Origin: Membranihabitans maritimus
Lineage (GTDB): Bacteria; Bacteroidota; Bacteroidia; Chitinophagales; Saprospiraceae
Assembly: GCF_021729145.1 (NCBI RefSeq)
Contig: NZ_JAJSLW010000008.1
Span: forward strand, 220,424-284,423
Length of the DNA: 64,000 bases
Direction: 5' to 3'
Shown here: piece by piece, positions 19,547 to 27,593 of the stretch
Numbering within the stretch: position 1 is the first letter of the stretch
Layout of the letters: every line of letters begins with the position of its first letter
Position numbers and translations under genes: made by a program
Notes under the pieces: generated by a model
The model's input: only the letters and a program-made list of their open reading frames with translations
Told to the model about the DNA's origin: nothing
Databases searched by the model: none

Positions 19547-20470
19547 CTACTCCATTACTTCTTCAATATCTTCTATTTTTACTTCAAAGATTAAGTCCTG
19601 AAAACCTTTTGTAATGCCCGGAGGAGAATTGGAACCAAAACCTTTCATTGCCGGGATGTATAATATGGCAGATGATCCTTCACTGAGAGCACATAGTCCA
19701 TCATCCACGCCATCTATCATATACCCTGTTTTGACTTTGTATTTCATGGGGTCGGATTCCTCGTCCATATTCGAACCTAATTGTTCCCCTGAAAATGTGG
19801 TTGCTTTAAAACGTAAGCTAATCAGTTGTCCAGAATCAACCTGTACACCATTTCCTTCCTTGATTACCTGGATAAATACACTGTCCGGAGTCATTTTTGC
19901 CTGAATATTACGATCTTTTAGATATTTACGTATCCTGGCAGGTCCATTTTTCTTATTATGTATTTTTACATTTTCAAATTCTTTTTCCTGATCCAATCGC
20001 GCCAGGCTATCATTTCCCAAAACATCCAAAATCTTATAGTGGGTGATGATTTTATCCCCGGCTTCAACGTATTGTGGTACAGAGTAAAAAAGTTGTTTCT
20101 TAAGAAGGGAATCAGCTTCCTGGATAACAGTGGCACTATCTCCCTTTTGAAACATGCTAAAAACTTCTTCGGGTTCATGCGGGTAAGCAAAACCCGGTAA
20201 TACATTTTCGTATCTAGGCATTCCACTGAATGTGCTTTCCACCAGGGAGTCATTTACAAATTTTTTATAGTGCATTTTTAAAATGCTACCGGCTCTTGTT
20301 TTAGTCGTGTCGTCGGAATGGCCCGGGTGGATATACAATATCAAACCACTTTTGGTCTTATAACCTTTGGTTTTATTACAACTGGAAACAAAAAAGAACA
20401 ATAGTGGGAGTAGCAAAAATGCATAGAAATACTTAGTGTAAGAATACAAACATTTAACGGTTTTCATCAA
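19547..20470 (-). CDS. FKBP-type peptidyl-prolyl isomerase lipoprotein
   Basis: This 307-residue lipoprotein has a signal with lipobox cysteine in VSSC (about residue 31). Two FKBP-like modules are visible: an N-terminal degenerate one (GSILKMHYKKFVNDSLVEST...GDSATV) and a C-terminal one with better-conserved features (GQLISLRFKATTFSGEQLGSN...GVDDGLCALSEGSSAILYIPAMKGFG). Such proteins assist folding of exported proteins in the periplasm. The gene converges on the phosphoesterase gene with only 23 bases between the stops. Its promoter lies in the long region to the right. The start could also be Met2. Confidence 0.9.
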   Translation of the reverse strand: MMKTVKCLYSYTKYFYAFLLLPLLFFFVSSCNKTKGYKTKSGLILYIHPGHSDDTTKTRAGSILKMHYKKFVNDSLVESTFSGMPRYENVLPGFAYPHEPEEVFSMFQKGDSATVIQEADSLLKKQLFYSVPQYVEAGDKIITHYKILDVLGNDSLARLDQEKEFENVKIHNKKNGPARIRKYLKDRNIQAKMTPDSVFIQVIKEGNGVQVDSGQLISLRFKATTFSGEQLGSNMDEESDPMKYKVKTGYMIDGVDDGLCALSEGSSAILYIPAMKGFGSNSPPGITKGFQDLIFEVKIEDIEEVME

Positions 20471-21043
20471 ATTTGATTTTCAACGTATTAAAAATTTGAA
20501 CAGCAACAAATTTATTAAGTTTCTTATTTATATCAAATAATTTGTATTAACGACCTGAAATTTTATTCTTTTAACTCTAAATTGAATACAGGTTGAGGTA
20601 GTGTTAGATCGAAATGTTCGCTATGTTATAGTAATCATGCTCACCTGTGGCCTGTTGTTGGCATGCATCTGAAAAAAGAATTGTATCTGGCCAAATCCAT
20701 CGTACTTTCTCTATCTATACCCGCTTTTTACCTACACTGAGTAGCTACCGAAAGTACGTGCGCGCGATACCCTCTGAAAATGTTCCAATGGGACAAACCA
20801 AAGGTGAAAACATATAGGTACGCAACAAGAGATAAATTGGGTAATATTTAATCAGAACTAGACGGTTAAATAAATAATGTGTGCCAAGGTTAGACTTGCA
20901 GCAGGAAGGCTTTCGTGGTTTTTAATCTATAGTACAATAGTGACTTTAATTTAGTTAGATTGGAAATACAATTTAAATTTCACCCGGAAGGGTGGAAAAA
21001 GGCCATTTAAAGTTAGGTTAATTTGTCAATTAACGATTAGGAA
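20471..21043. other. Intergenic region with promoters
   Basis: There is no coding sequence here. The region must contain the FKBP promoter on the minus strand. On the plus strand it contains the palindrome at 20981-20994 and a -7-like box at 21018-21025 for the 21044 gene. A GC-richer patch near 20740-20770 (TACGTGCGCGCGATACCC) stands out in composition but shows no coding or structural signal. Confidence 0.5.
20981..20994. promoter_or_regulatory. Palindromic operator site 1 (CACCC-N4-GGGTG)
   Basis: CACCCGGAAGGGTG lies 49 bases before the start of the secreted protein at 21044. Its centre is 34 bases upstream of the centre of TTAATTTG (21018-21025), a near-match to the Bacteroidota -7 box TAnnTTTG. 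The same palindrome occurs at 23277 and 26107, with a degenerate version at 26182, all at the same spacing. It would overlap the -33 region, consistent with a binding site for an activator or repressor. The LuxR-type regulator at 23411 is the obvious candidate (inference). Confidence 0.7.
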
Positions 21044-21580
21044 ATGAATTATATCTATTATTCTTTATTAATGGTTTTACCATTTTTTATACCCATAGAG
21101 CTCCCGGAATATATAAAAATAGGAAACGAAAGAACGGTTGAGATAGGTGGAGATCTTGCCAATGGAAGGCAGATGAATGATTTATCCTGGGCATGGAATT
21201 CTAGTAATGCCTGTTTTCCTGCCATCCGACAAGAAAAGTTTTCTGGAAATCATGTATTGTATTATACGGACTTACCAAGTTATTCGGAAATGGAAATAAC
21301 ACTTATCCCTAATGATAGGACATCAAATATGAGCCTATATGCCTATGAAGTAGGTAAGGTGACACCACAAAATACGGTTCCAAGCCTTACACAATGCATT
21401 CGTTGTGAATCTGATTTTAAGTGGGAATTTAAAAGGCGCGGCAAAACTCAGGACCATACGAGAAAGGTGCGAAACATTGTGGCGCTTAAAAACCCCTACC
21501 AGGTAGTGATTGGTGTAGCAGGAGCAGAAAAGCTGACAAATGGTGGGTACAAATTAAAAATAGAGATTAAAAAAAGGTGA
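21044..21580 (+). CDS. Secreted hypothetical protein, regulon member
   Basis: This 178-residue protein has an N-terminal hydrophobic signal segment (about residues 1-18). The body reads as a beta-rich domain with SWAWNSSNACFPAIRQEKFSGNH, then PSYSEMEITLIPNDRTSNMSLYAYEVG, then a pair of nearby cysteines (CIRC). I recognise a general resemblance to uncharacterised secreted Bacteroidota proteins but no known function. Its promoter carries the same palindrome as the neighbouring kinase operon, so it probably belongs to that signalling system's output. Confidence 0.75.
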   Translation: MNYIYYSLLMVLPFFIPIELPEYIKIGNERTVEIGGDLANGRQMNDLSWAWNSSNACFPAIRQEKFSGNHVLYYTDLPSYSEMEITLIPNDRTSNMSLYAYEVGKVTPQNTVPSLTQCIRCESDFKWEFKRRGKTQDHTRKVRNIVALKNPYQVVIGVAGAEKLTNGGYKLKIEIKKR

Positions 21581-21935
21581 TTCCTAATTTGTTGGAATTT
21601 CACGGATACAATGGTTGCTACCTAAGTTCGAATGTAGGGTTTTGATCACTGGTGAATCAGTTGGTTTGAATATAAAGGGTGAATGCAAATCCCCTTGCGG
21701 ATGAAGATCGCTGTTTTCAAGTGGAAAATCAGTACAGCTTAATAGCTTCGGTCACAGCGTTAAGTCTTTAGTGACACCCTTTTCTTTATATCGAATAGCT
21801 TCAGGAAGACGCCATGGATAATGGGCTTTCACTATACATGAAATTATAACTCTTGGTCTAATACCGGTGTAATGGAATCGTCCCTGCGTTTCATAGACAT
21901 TGATATCTAACTTTTTGGTTGTACTCGCAGGTATC
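21581..21935. other. Non-coding stretch
   Basis: These 355 bases lie between the stop of the 21044 gene and the stop of the convergent papain-like gene. They contain no open frame of useful length and no clear terminator hairpin. I see nothing functional in them. Confidence 0.5.
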
Positions 21936-22694
21936 CTATTTTCTGGCGATACACATAAATATTAATTGGGGGGAAAGGGTAGGGAATTCGGATAGAATGA
22001 AAAAATTAAAAGGATTGGGAAGTAGTATTGACTCCAGATGATTTGGTACAAATCCACTACCATTATTATGCCCGGCTTGTTCTGCCGCCCACTCAATTAT
22101 TCCTGAGCAGGTAAAGCTACTATTAGTACCTTTTTGGGATTTGGGAGATAACACGCGATCAAAATTTTGATAATGGAAGTCTAATGGCTTGTAATGAGCT
22201 GCTGAAAGTGATTGCATAGCACTGAGCATAGAAAATGCTAAACTATCAGGGATACGTACGGAGTTGAAACTTTTAACCCGAGTGCTGGAATTAATTCGGG
22301 AATTGTATGCAAAAGTGGCCGGATTGTGTTGGGATTGTAATCCGCTTATGTTAGTTATTCTGATTGAATCTCTATGGTTAGCGGAAAGGTATATGCCTCT
22401 CCCGTATCCAGGGTGGACTTCGTATACAGAATCGTTAATAGCCAGGGCGATGTGGTCGTAACCAGGCACTTCATCATTGACAAAAGGCAAGTAAGAAGAT
22501 TCATTATTGTCAATTACTTCTCTAAACAGAATGGCGGAATGGTGAACATTACCATGTAAGTTTTCCTGAAGGAAGTCTAATTCACTTAAGGAGTGGATTT
22601 TTAATGCAGAGAAAAAGACTGTCAACTGAATGAGGTATATCCCGACCATAAAAAAAAGGCCTTGTATTAAAAAATGTATATAAGGCCTTTTCAT
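21936..22694 (-). CDS. Membrane-anchored permuted NlpC/P60 (papain-like) family protein
   Basis: The protein is 252 residues from the ATG at 22694, which I prefer to an upstream in-frame ATG at 22736 that would overlap the preceding gene. The N-terminus is a membrane or signal segment (FLIQGLFFMVGIYLIQLTVFF). The core has YDHIALAINDSVYEVHPG followed about 100 residues later by SFTCSGIIEWAAEQAG. This His-before-Cys order is that of circularly permuted NlpC/P60 (YiiX/LRAT-like) enzymes, which cleave amides or transfer acyl groups. The substrate is unknown. The gene follows the Cys-rich protein gene by 16 bases, with a terminator hairpin overlapping its first codons. Confidence 0.7.
   Translation of the reverse strand: MKRPYIHFLIQGLFFMVGIYLIQLTVFFSALKIHSLSELDFLQENLHGNVHHSAILFREVIDNNESSYLPFVNDEVPGYDHIALAINDSVYEVHPGYGRGIYLSANHRDSIRITNISGLQSQHNPATFAYNSRINSSTRVKSFNSVRIPDSLAFSMLSAMQSLSAAHYKPLDFHYQNFDRVLSPKSQKGTNSSFTCSGIIEWAAEQAGHNNGSGFVPNHLESILLPNPFNFFILSEFPTLSPQLIFMCIARK
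22651..22691 (-). terminator. Terminator-like hairpin inside the start of the next gene
   Basis: On the minus strand AAAAGGCCTTATAT (22691-22678) pairs with ATACAAGGCCTTTT, separated by a ten-base loop, and the stem runs into seven Ts (22657-22651). This is a textbook intrinsic terminator, about 20 bases after the stop of the gene at 22711-23214. The hairpin starts right after the ATG at 22694, so it also encodes codons 2-14 of the papain-like protein. Either the downstream gene is expressed only by read-through, or translation of its leader controls termination. Confidence 0.75.
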
Positions 22695-22710
22695 TTGTAT
22701 TTGAACTTTA

Positions 22711-23214
22711 TTATGGATATAAATATTCAGCCGCATCTGTCACGATGTCGGTACTGGGATCTGAACCAGGTCCACAGCAAATACCTGTACATCTAAGGAA
22801 TTCCCCGTTGATGATAACGGCAGCACAAGGCTGGGAACTGCAATCGGATGAACTTCTACATACAACCATTACTCCTGGGTATTTGGGCTTTTTCTTTTTC
22901 TTTTTTGCCTCAGCAGTGTATTCTTTATAGGTGCTTCCAAATAACTTAAATTGAGCTTCTTTGTTTTTGCTGATAAAAGATTTAAGATCTTTTTGAGTCC
23001 CGCTCTTTTCATGCAGGATCACAAAAGCAATGTTTTCAATATCATAAAAGCTCCATCCTTTAGCGGGATATACTGTATTTCCTTTTTTTATGCCCCATTC
23101 TCCGATACTTCCTTCACAGCCCTTTACCGCTTTTAATTTGGTTACTTGCTGGCAATAACCCGTCATTCCAATGAATAATAATATTACTGGTAATAAAACT
23201 TGATACAATTTCAT
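22711..23214 (-). CDS. Secreted Cys-rich hypothetical protein, regulon member
   Basis: This 167-residue protein has a signal peptide ending near residue 21 (GYCQ). Its middle contains a run of seven lysines broken by none (AKKKKKKKP-like segment, residues about 103-110). The C-terminal 45 residues hold eight cysteines in the pattern C-x5-C-x4-C-x14-C-x3-CC, suggesting disulfide bonds or metal binding. I do not recognise a family. Its promoter bears the CACCC-N4-GGGTG palindrome, and it heads a likely operon with the papain-like gene at 21936. A small disulfide-rich substrate or partner of that enzyme is one possibility (inference). Confidence 0.7.
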   Translation of the reverse strand: MKLYQVLLPVILLFIGMTGYCQQVTKLKAVKGCEGSIGEWGIKKGNTVYPAKGWSFYDIENIAFVILHEKSGTQKDLKSFISKNKEAQFKLFGSTYKEYTAEAKKKKKKPKYPGVMVVCRSSSDCSSQPCAAVIINGEFLRCTGICCGPGSDPSTDIVTDAAEYLYP

Positions 23215-23276
23215 TTTTCTCTGATTAAAATTTGAATAATAGCTGTGAAGTTACAGTCAGATTCTACATGCATTTT

Positions 23277-23290
23277 CACCCAAAAAGGTG
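23277..23290. promoter_or_regulatory. Palindromic operator site 2
   Basis: CACCCAAAAAGGTG (one mismatch to CACCC-N4-GGGTG) lies 62 bases before the start codon of the minus-strand gene at 23214. Its centre is 34 bases from the centre of TAACTTCA (23253-23246), a partial TAnnTTTG match. TTTCACCCAAAA is shared base for base with site 3 at 26104-26115. Confidence 0.7.
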
Positions 23291-23410
23291 ATTTTAAAAA
23301 AGGGGATGCGAAAGGTCAATGGAATAGCAATTTTTTTGAAAGGAATGAAAGGTCTGAGAAGATGTGCTATTAGCGAACAAAATAGGTTGCGATGATTGAA
23401 GAAATAAGTA

Positions 23411-24028
23411 TTAGTTGTTCATTAATTCCCGTATGCGAACTATCGTTCCTGAACGCGAATGAGTTTCCAGTTTTTCATATAAATTTTTCACATGGGATTT
23501 TATAGTGTTAATACTTACATAGTGCTTAGTTGCCATTTGTTTATTCGTTTTCCCTTCAAAAATATCCTCGAGGATATCAAACTCTTTTGAAGTGATTTTG
23601 AGGAAAATCTGGTCATTTATTGTTCTTAAGCAAAGATTCTGGGGACGTTGGTTTTGGCCGTGGTTGTACAGGGCTATTTCAATGGAACAAAACAAATCGT
23701 CTTCTTCAAATGGCTTGAGAATATATCCCATTGGACGTGTCACTTTGGCTTGATTTACTATGTTTTTACCAGAATATGATGTCAAATACAAGAAAGGTAT
23801 TCCATAATGGGAATTGATGGTATTAGCGATGTCAAAACCGTCCATATTATTCCCCAGGTTAATATCGAGTAATGCCAGGTCAAAATCATGGTTTTTTAGG
23901 GCGTTCAATGCCTCTGTCTTGGTTTTTGCAATTGTAGATACTTTGTAGTCTACATTGGTTAGATATTCTTCAATATCAGTGGCTATTAAAGGTTCATCTT
24001 CTACTACTAAAACATTTATTCGAGACAT
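23411..24028 (-). CDS. Response regulator, REC plus LuxR-type HTH
   Basis: This 205-residue two-component response regulator has a receiver domain at residues 1-120, with acidic Glu10/Asp11, phospho-acceptor Asp55 (LLDINLG) and the conserved lysine in ILKPFEE. The C-terminal LuxR-type DNA-binding domain (about 140-200) contains TNKQMATKHYVSINTIKSHVKNLYEKL. It is encoded directly after the histidine kinase, whose stop shares the base at 24028. It probably binds the palindromes at 20981, 23277, 26107 and 26182, because these surround the pair and flank nothing else in the window (inference). Confidence 0.95.
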   Translation of the reverse strand: MSRINVLVVEDEPLIATDIEEYLTNVDYKVSTIAKTKTEALNALKNHDFDLALLDINLGNNMDGFDIANTINSHYGIPFLYLTSYSGKNIVNQAKVTRPMGYILKPFEEDDLFCSIEIALYNHGQNQRPQNLCLRTINDQIFLKITSKEFDILEDIFEGKTNKQMATKHYVSINTIKSHVKNLYEKLETHSRSGTIVRIRELMNN

Positions 24029-26046
24029 TATTCAAAGATTTTAGGATTAGGGATATCAATGGTTATTTCTGTGCCTGAGGCTGAGCTATTAATTTTCACA
24101 CAGGCATTTAGTTTATCAGAAAGTGAGTAAATCAGACGAAACCCGAGACTTTGTGCGGTTTTAGCGTCGAAATCCGGGGGTAATCCTTTTCCGGTATCCA
24201 TTACATTCATTATGAGGTGACCGTTATCGTTCTCCATTTTAATTGTGATCGTACCTTTATCCTGGTCTTTAAATGCATATTTCAGAGCATTGGTAATAAT
24301 TTCATTAAGGATCAGGCCAATGGGAATAAGTGTATCTACGTCCAATTTTATCGGTGCCACCATTGTGTCAATAGTAATGATTTTATCATCTGAAGAGTAA
24401 TTTTTTACCAGGCTATTACTTAATTTCGTCACATATTCGTGGAGATCTACACCTATTAAGTCCTCATCCTGATAGAGGTTTTGATGGATTAATGCCATTG
24501 ATTTGATGCGATTTCGCCCTACTTGAATTGCCTCTTTTGCTTTTGGGTTGTCAATCTTTCTGCTTTGGAGACTCAATAATGAAGAAATAATTTGTAAATT
24601 ATTCTTTACGCGGTGGTGTATTTCTTTAAGAAGTATTTCTTTTTCATCAAGAGACCGGGTTATTTGCTCATTTTTAAAAGATAGCGTTTTATTGGCTTTT
24701 TTTCGCAATTGGAATAGATAATATAACAAAAATGCTATGATAGATATAGCAACCATCCCGGCAATTAATACTCGCTTTACTCTTTGGTATTCTTGTTCTT
24801 GAATGTCAGATTCTAGTTTGATAAGGTACTGTTCCCTGTCAAAATTATATTGCATCTCTAGCTGAGTGAGCTGTTTGATGTTTTCGGCATTGAAAATAGA
24901 ATCTTTCAGCGAAACGTGGTTCTCATAAAAGTAGAGAGCTTTTTGGTAATTACCCAGTGATTTATTGGCTTGATACAAACAAAAACAGGTCTGGGAATAC
25001 ATATCAAGTGCGTCGTTTAGTTTTTGTACCCCGGATAGGGCCGTTTCACAATCTTCTTTCGCTTTTTGAAATTCCTGCATGGTAAGAAAAAGTTCTCCTC
25101 TTCGCAGTGTGGCTTCTACCTGGCCTTTAAAGTAATTTCCCTGTTTGTACAATTGTTGGGCAATTTCGTACTGTTCGATTGCCTTGTTATATTGGTTTTT
25201 CCGGTTGTAAATTATGCCCAGATTTAATTCGGCCGAAGCAATATACCTGGGAGGGAGTTGTGCATTTTGTTTTAATTCCTTGCTTTGGGAGATAGATTCA
25301 AATGCTTCGTCCAATTTTCCAAGGTCTATTTGTAGGTCCCCAATATTGCCCAGAATAATTCCGGCATTACCTTTTTCCCCCATTTCAAGTAGGGTGGAAT
25401 AGGCTTTTGAATAATATTGTACAGCTAACTCCTCTTCTCCCATATCATTGTACAAATTTCCAATTCCATTGTTGATAGTACTCATTTGCCCATCTCGTTT
25501 GAATAACTCCATTGAGGAAAGTGATACAGTATCAATGTCTTCAAGGATTTTTAAACCGCTAAGAAGCTTTTCCAATGCTTCTGACATAAGTCCTTTCTGT
25601 TTAAAGATATGGCTGGCAGATGATTGTATATGCGCTTTTAAAAATGGAAAATTATCAATATTAGGAAAATTTAACGCCATGTTGTAGCGAGCCTCAGCGC
25701 TATCCATCATAGAGGCGTACATAAAATAGTTACCATAGCTATAGTTTGTTTCGGCCAACAAATGTTCGTCATTGATTTTAGCAGATAAATTATATGCTCT
25801 GTCAATAAGTATTTTTGCGGACGGATGGTACCTATAAGTTCTTCCGGCATAAGATAACAGTTGCCGAACTTTTGAAGAGTCATTGTCCAGTGTATCTATT
25901 GACTTCAATGAAGAATAGATCATACTATCCGTATGGGCTTCCTGGGCTTGGGTTGCTCCCAGACATAGACAACTAATAGTGCAAACGGTGAATATATTGT
26001 TACGCAATCCTGAAAGAAATAGTGCTATTTTGATCCCACAATTCAA
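24028..26046 (-). CDS. TPR-containing membrane histidine kinase (HisKA_2 type)
   Basis: This 672-residue sensor kinase has an N-terminal signal peptide (to about residue 35, ATQAQ) followed by an extracytoplasmic array of tetratricopeptide repeats (about 50-400). A single membrane helix ([21 protein letters not shown]) leads to a short coiled coil. The kinase core begins with [21 protein letters not shown] (phospho-acceptor His477 or 478), typical of HisKA_2, then an ATPase domain with [12 protein letters not shown] and DTGKGLP. It phosphorylates the regulator encoded immediately downstream. Its own promoter carries operator site 3, suggesting autoregulation. Confidence 0.95.
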   Translation of the reverse strand: MNCGIKIALFLSGLRNNIFTVCTISCLCLGATQAQEAHTDSMIYSSLKSIDTLDNDSSKVRQLLSYAGRTYRYHPSAKILIDRAYNLSAKINDEHLLAETNYSYGNYFMYASMMDSAEARYNMALNFPNIDNFPFLKAHIQSSASHIFKQKGLMSEALEKLLSGLKILEDIDTVSLSSMELFKRDGQMSTINNGIGNLYNDMGEEELAVQYYSKAYSTLLEMGEKGNAGIILGNIGDLQIDLGKLDEAFESISQSKELKQNAQLPPRYIASAELNLGIIYNRKNQYNKAIEQYEIAQQLYKQGNYFKGQVEATLRRGELFLTMQEFQKAKEDCETALSGVQKLNDALDMYSQTCFCLYQANKSLGNYQKALYFYENHVSLKDSIFNAENIKQLTQLEMQYNFDREQYLIKLESDIQEQEYQRVKRVLIAGMVAISIIAFLLYYLFQLRKKANKTLSFKNEQITRSLDEKEILLKEIHHRVKNNLQIISSLLSLQSRKIDNPKAKEAIQVGRNRIKSMALIHQNLYQDEDLIGVDLHEYVTKLSNSLVKNYSSDDKIITIDTMVAPIKLDVDTLIPIGLILNEIITNALKYAFKDQDKGTITIKMENDNGHLIMNVMDTGKGLPPDFDAKTAQSLGFRLIYSLSDKLNACVKINSSASGTEITIDIPNPKIFE

Positions 26047-26106
26047 TGAGTAATTTTTTCGGCGCCATTAAATTTACAATATATAATTCTTTTATTCTCT
26101 GTCTTT

Positions 26107-26120
26107 CACCCAAAAGGGTG
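26107..26120. promoter_or_regulatory. Palindromic operator site 3
   Basis: CACCCAAAAGGGTG sits within a perfect outer TTTCACCC/GGGTGAA(T) context at 26104-26123. It lies 60 bases before the kinase start at 26046, and its centre is 34 bases from TATATTGT (26083-26076 on the minus strand), a weak -7-like match. This is the best-conserved of the four sites. Confidence 0.75.
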
Positions 26121-26181
26121 AATTATGGATTGGTATAAGCTATTGGTTTTTTAGAAGTTCAAGTCATGGTTTTTCAAATTC

Positions 26182-26195
26182 TACCTTTTGGGGTG
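26182..26195. promoter_or_regulatory. Degenerate operator site 4 with perfect -7 box
   Basis: TACCTTTTGGGGTG differs from CACCC-N4-GGGTG at two positions of the first half-site. Its centre lies exactly 34 bases upstream of the centre of TAGCTTTG (26219-26226), a perfect TAnnTTTG box for the plus-strand gene at 26261. The matching position makes a real site more likely than a chance resemblance. Confidence 0.55.
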
Positions 26196-26260
26196 ATAAA
26201 ATGTCTTTTGAGTGGGAATAGCTTTGTCTCAATTCCTTAATAAACTAAATTAAAAATACT

Positions 26261-27070
26261 ATGAAAATCAAAATGGGTCTTGTGCTGATCTTATTTGTAA
26301 GTTATTCTCAGTTTTGTTTTTCTCAAAGTGGAGAATGGACATATTACAATAGCACCTATTATAAAGGATACCATAAAACGTATCAAAAAGGGGATCATAA
26401 ACCATCACATTCATGGAAATGGAGTTCGTGGAAAACAAGTTGCTGCACTCAATTTTATTATTACACAAAAAATGGAAAAATAGAAGACAAAATATTATGT
26501 GGGGATGTCAGGGATTTCTATTCAGAATTGAAAAAATGGAAGGACTTAAAATACGGGTATCGACAGGGTTGGAAAAATATTCAAAAAGTGGTACATCAGT
26601 GTAAGGATAACCACCATGGGAATGAAAAATATGCTTCCGGAGGAAATAGAAAATACCAGTTTCAGCATAAAAATGACTATTCAAAAGATAAAAGCAACAA
26701 TAAGACCTATGGAAAAGGTAGGAGTGATAATAAAGATGGATATAATAATAAAGCTTGGTATAAATATTATGGGAAAGGTAATGTGATATTTACCAAAGAG
26801 TATAATTATGAGGGAAGTTACAAAGCAAAGCCAAACGGTAGTTTTGATTATAGAAGACTGGGATTTTATCCGCAGTCAATTATAGTTAGTCGTTCTGGAA
26901 GATACGTTGTGGTAAATTACAGGGACCAATATCGCCGGGAAAAAAGTTTCGTTGTGAAAAACGATATTCCTGATTTGAAATCTTATATGACAAAAAACCT
27001 CAAACTGGGATCAGAATATAAATATGAGCCTTACAAGGCGATTACAAAAGTGACTGTTATGCAAAACTAG
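26261..27070 (+). CDS. Secreted Lys/Tyr/Gly/Asn-rich protein, regulon member
   Basis: This 269-residue protein has a signal peptide ending near residue 21 (CFSQ). Residues about 25-60 and 110-180 are dominated by Lys, Tyr, Gly, His and Asn (for example YYKGYHKTYQKGDHKP, WYKYYGKGN). A central part has two vicinal cysteines (SCCTQFYYY). The C-terminal 80 residues look like a folded domain. I know no family for it. A basic, tyrosine-rich secreted protein could bind polyanions or act as matrix or adhesive material, but this is a guess. It is divergent from the kinase gene and shares operator-type sequences with it. Confidence 0.7.
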   Translation: MKIKMGLVLILFVSYSQFCFSQSGEWTYYNSTYYKGYHKTYQKGDHKPSHSWKWSSWKTSCCTQFYYYTKNGKIEDKILCGDVRDFYSELKKWKDLKYGYRQGWKNIQKVVHQCKDNHHGNEKYASGGNRKYQFQHKNDYSKDKSNNKTYGKGRSDNKDGYNNKAWYKYYGKGNVIFTKEYNYEGSYKAKPNGSFDYRRLGFYPQSIIVSRSGRYVVVNYRDQYRREKSFVVKNDIPDLKSYMTKNLKLGSEYKYEPYKAITKVTVMQN

Positions 27071-27593
27071 ATCGGTATTAGCATATTGAAATGATTCTAT
27101 TACAGGAAGTATAATTATTATCACATATTACATGTAAGACCTATAAATATTGGCTACGATTGATGGGAAGTAATTCACTTTCCATCAACTTTGGAAGAAT
27201 TTGTCGACTGACGATCCCAAAGATTTTCAAATTTGAGGATAAATGAAAGTTATGACACAGCGCATCCGGTAGCTATTGTTCCATTTGGAAACACTTTCTG
27301 ACGGCACAAAATGCTATTATCCAAAAAAAAAGGGGATGATTAAATGGTAACCAACTGCTTGATGTCCTGTAGTCAATATTTTACCATTCTGTATTTCATG
27401 CGGGCATTATGGTCTTTTCGCTGGTAAGGGCACCGTAGCGGTTACCTTCGACCTTTGGTGTAAAGAAGGTTGAATGCCTTTGTGAAAAACTGGGTGTATT
27501 TTTGAATTAAATTTAAACTCAATCTTCTGGTATTTTTTGGTAGGTTATGGTATTTTAGTCGATACTTTTTTAAACTATCTACATAACCAAAGA
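27071..27593. other. Non-coding stretch
   Basis: These 523 bases between the Lys/Tyr-rich protein and the phospholipase contain no convincing gene. GGTAACC near 27345 and GGTTACC near 27439 are short inverted echoes, with no clear hairpin. The phospholipase promoter must lie near the right end. Confidence 0.45.

Noticed and set aside
26076..26226. Treating the -7-like boxes as mapped promoters
   Set aside because: Only TAGCTTTG (26219-26226) is a full match to the Bacteroidota consensus; the others are partial, so they are used only as supporting evidence for spacing.
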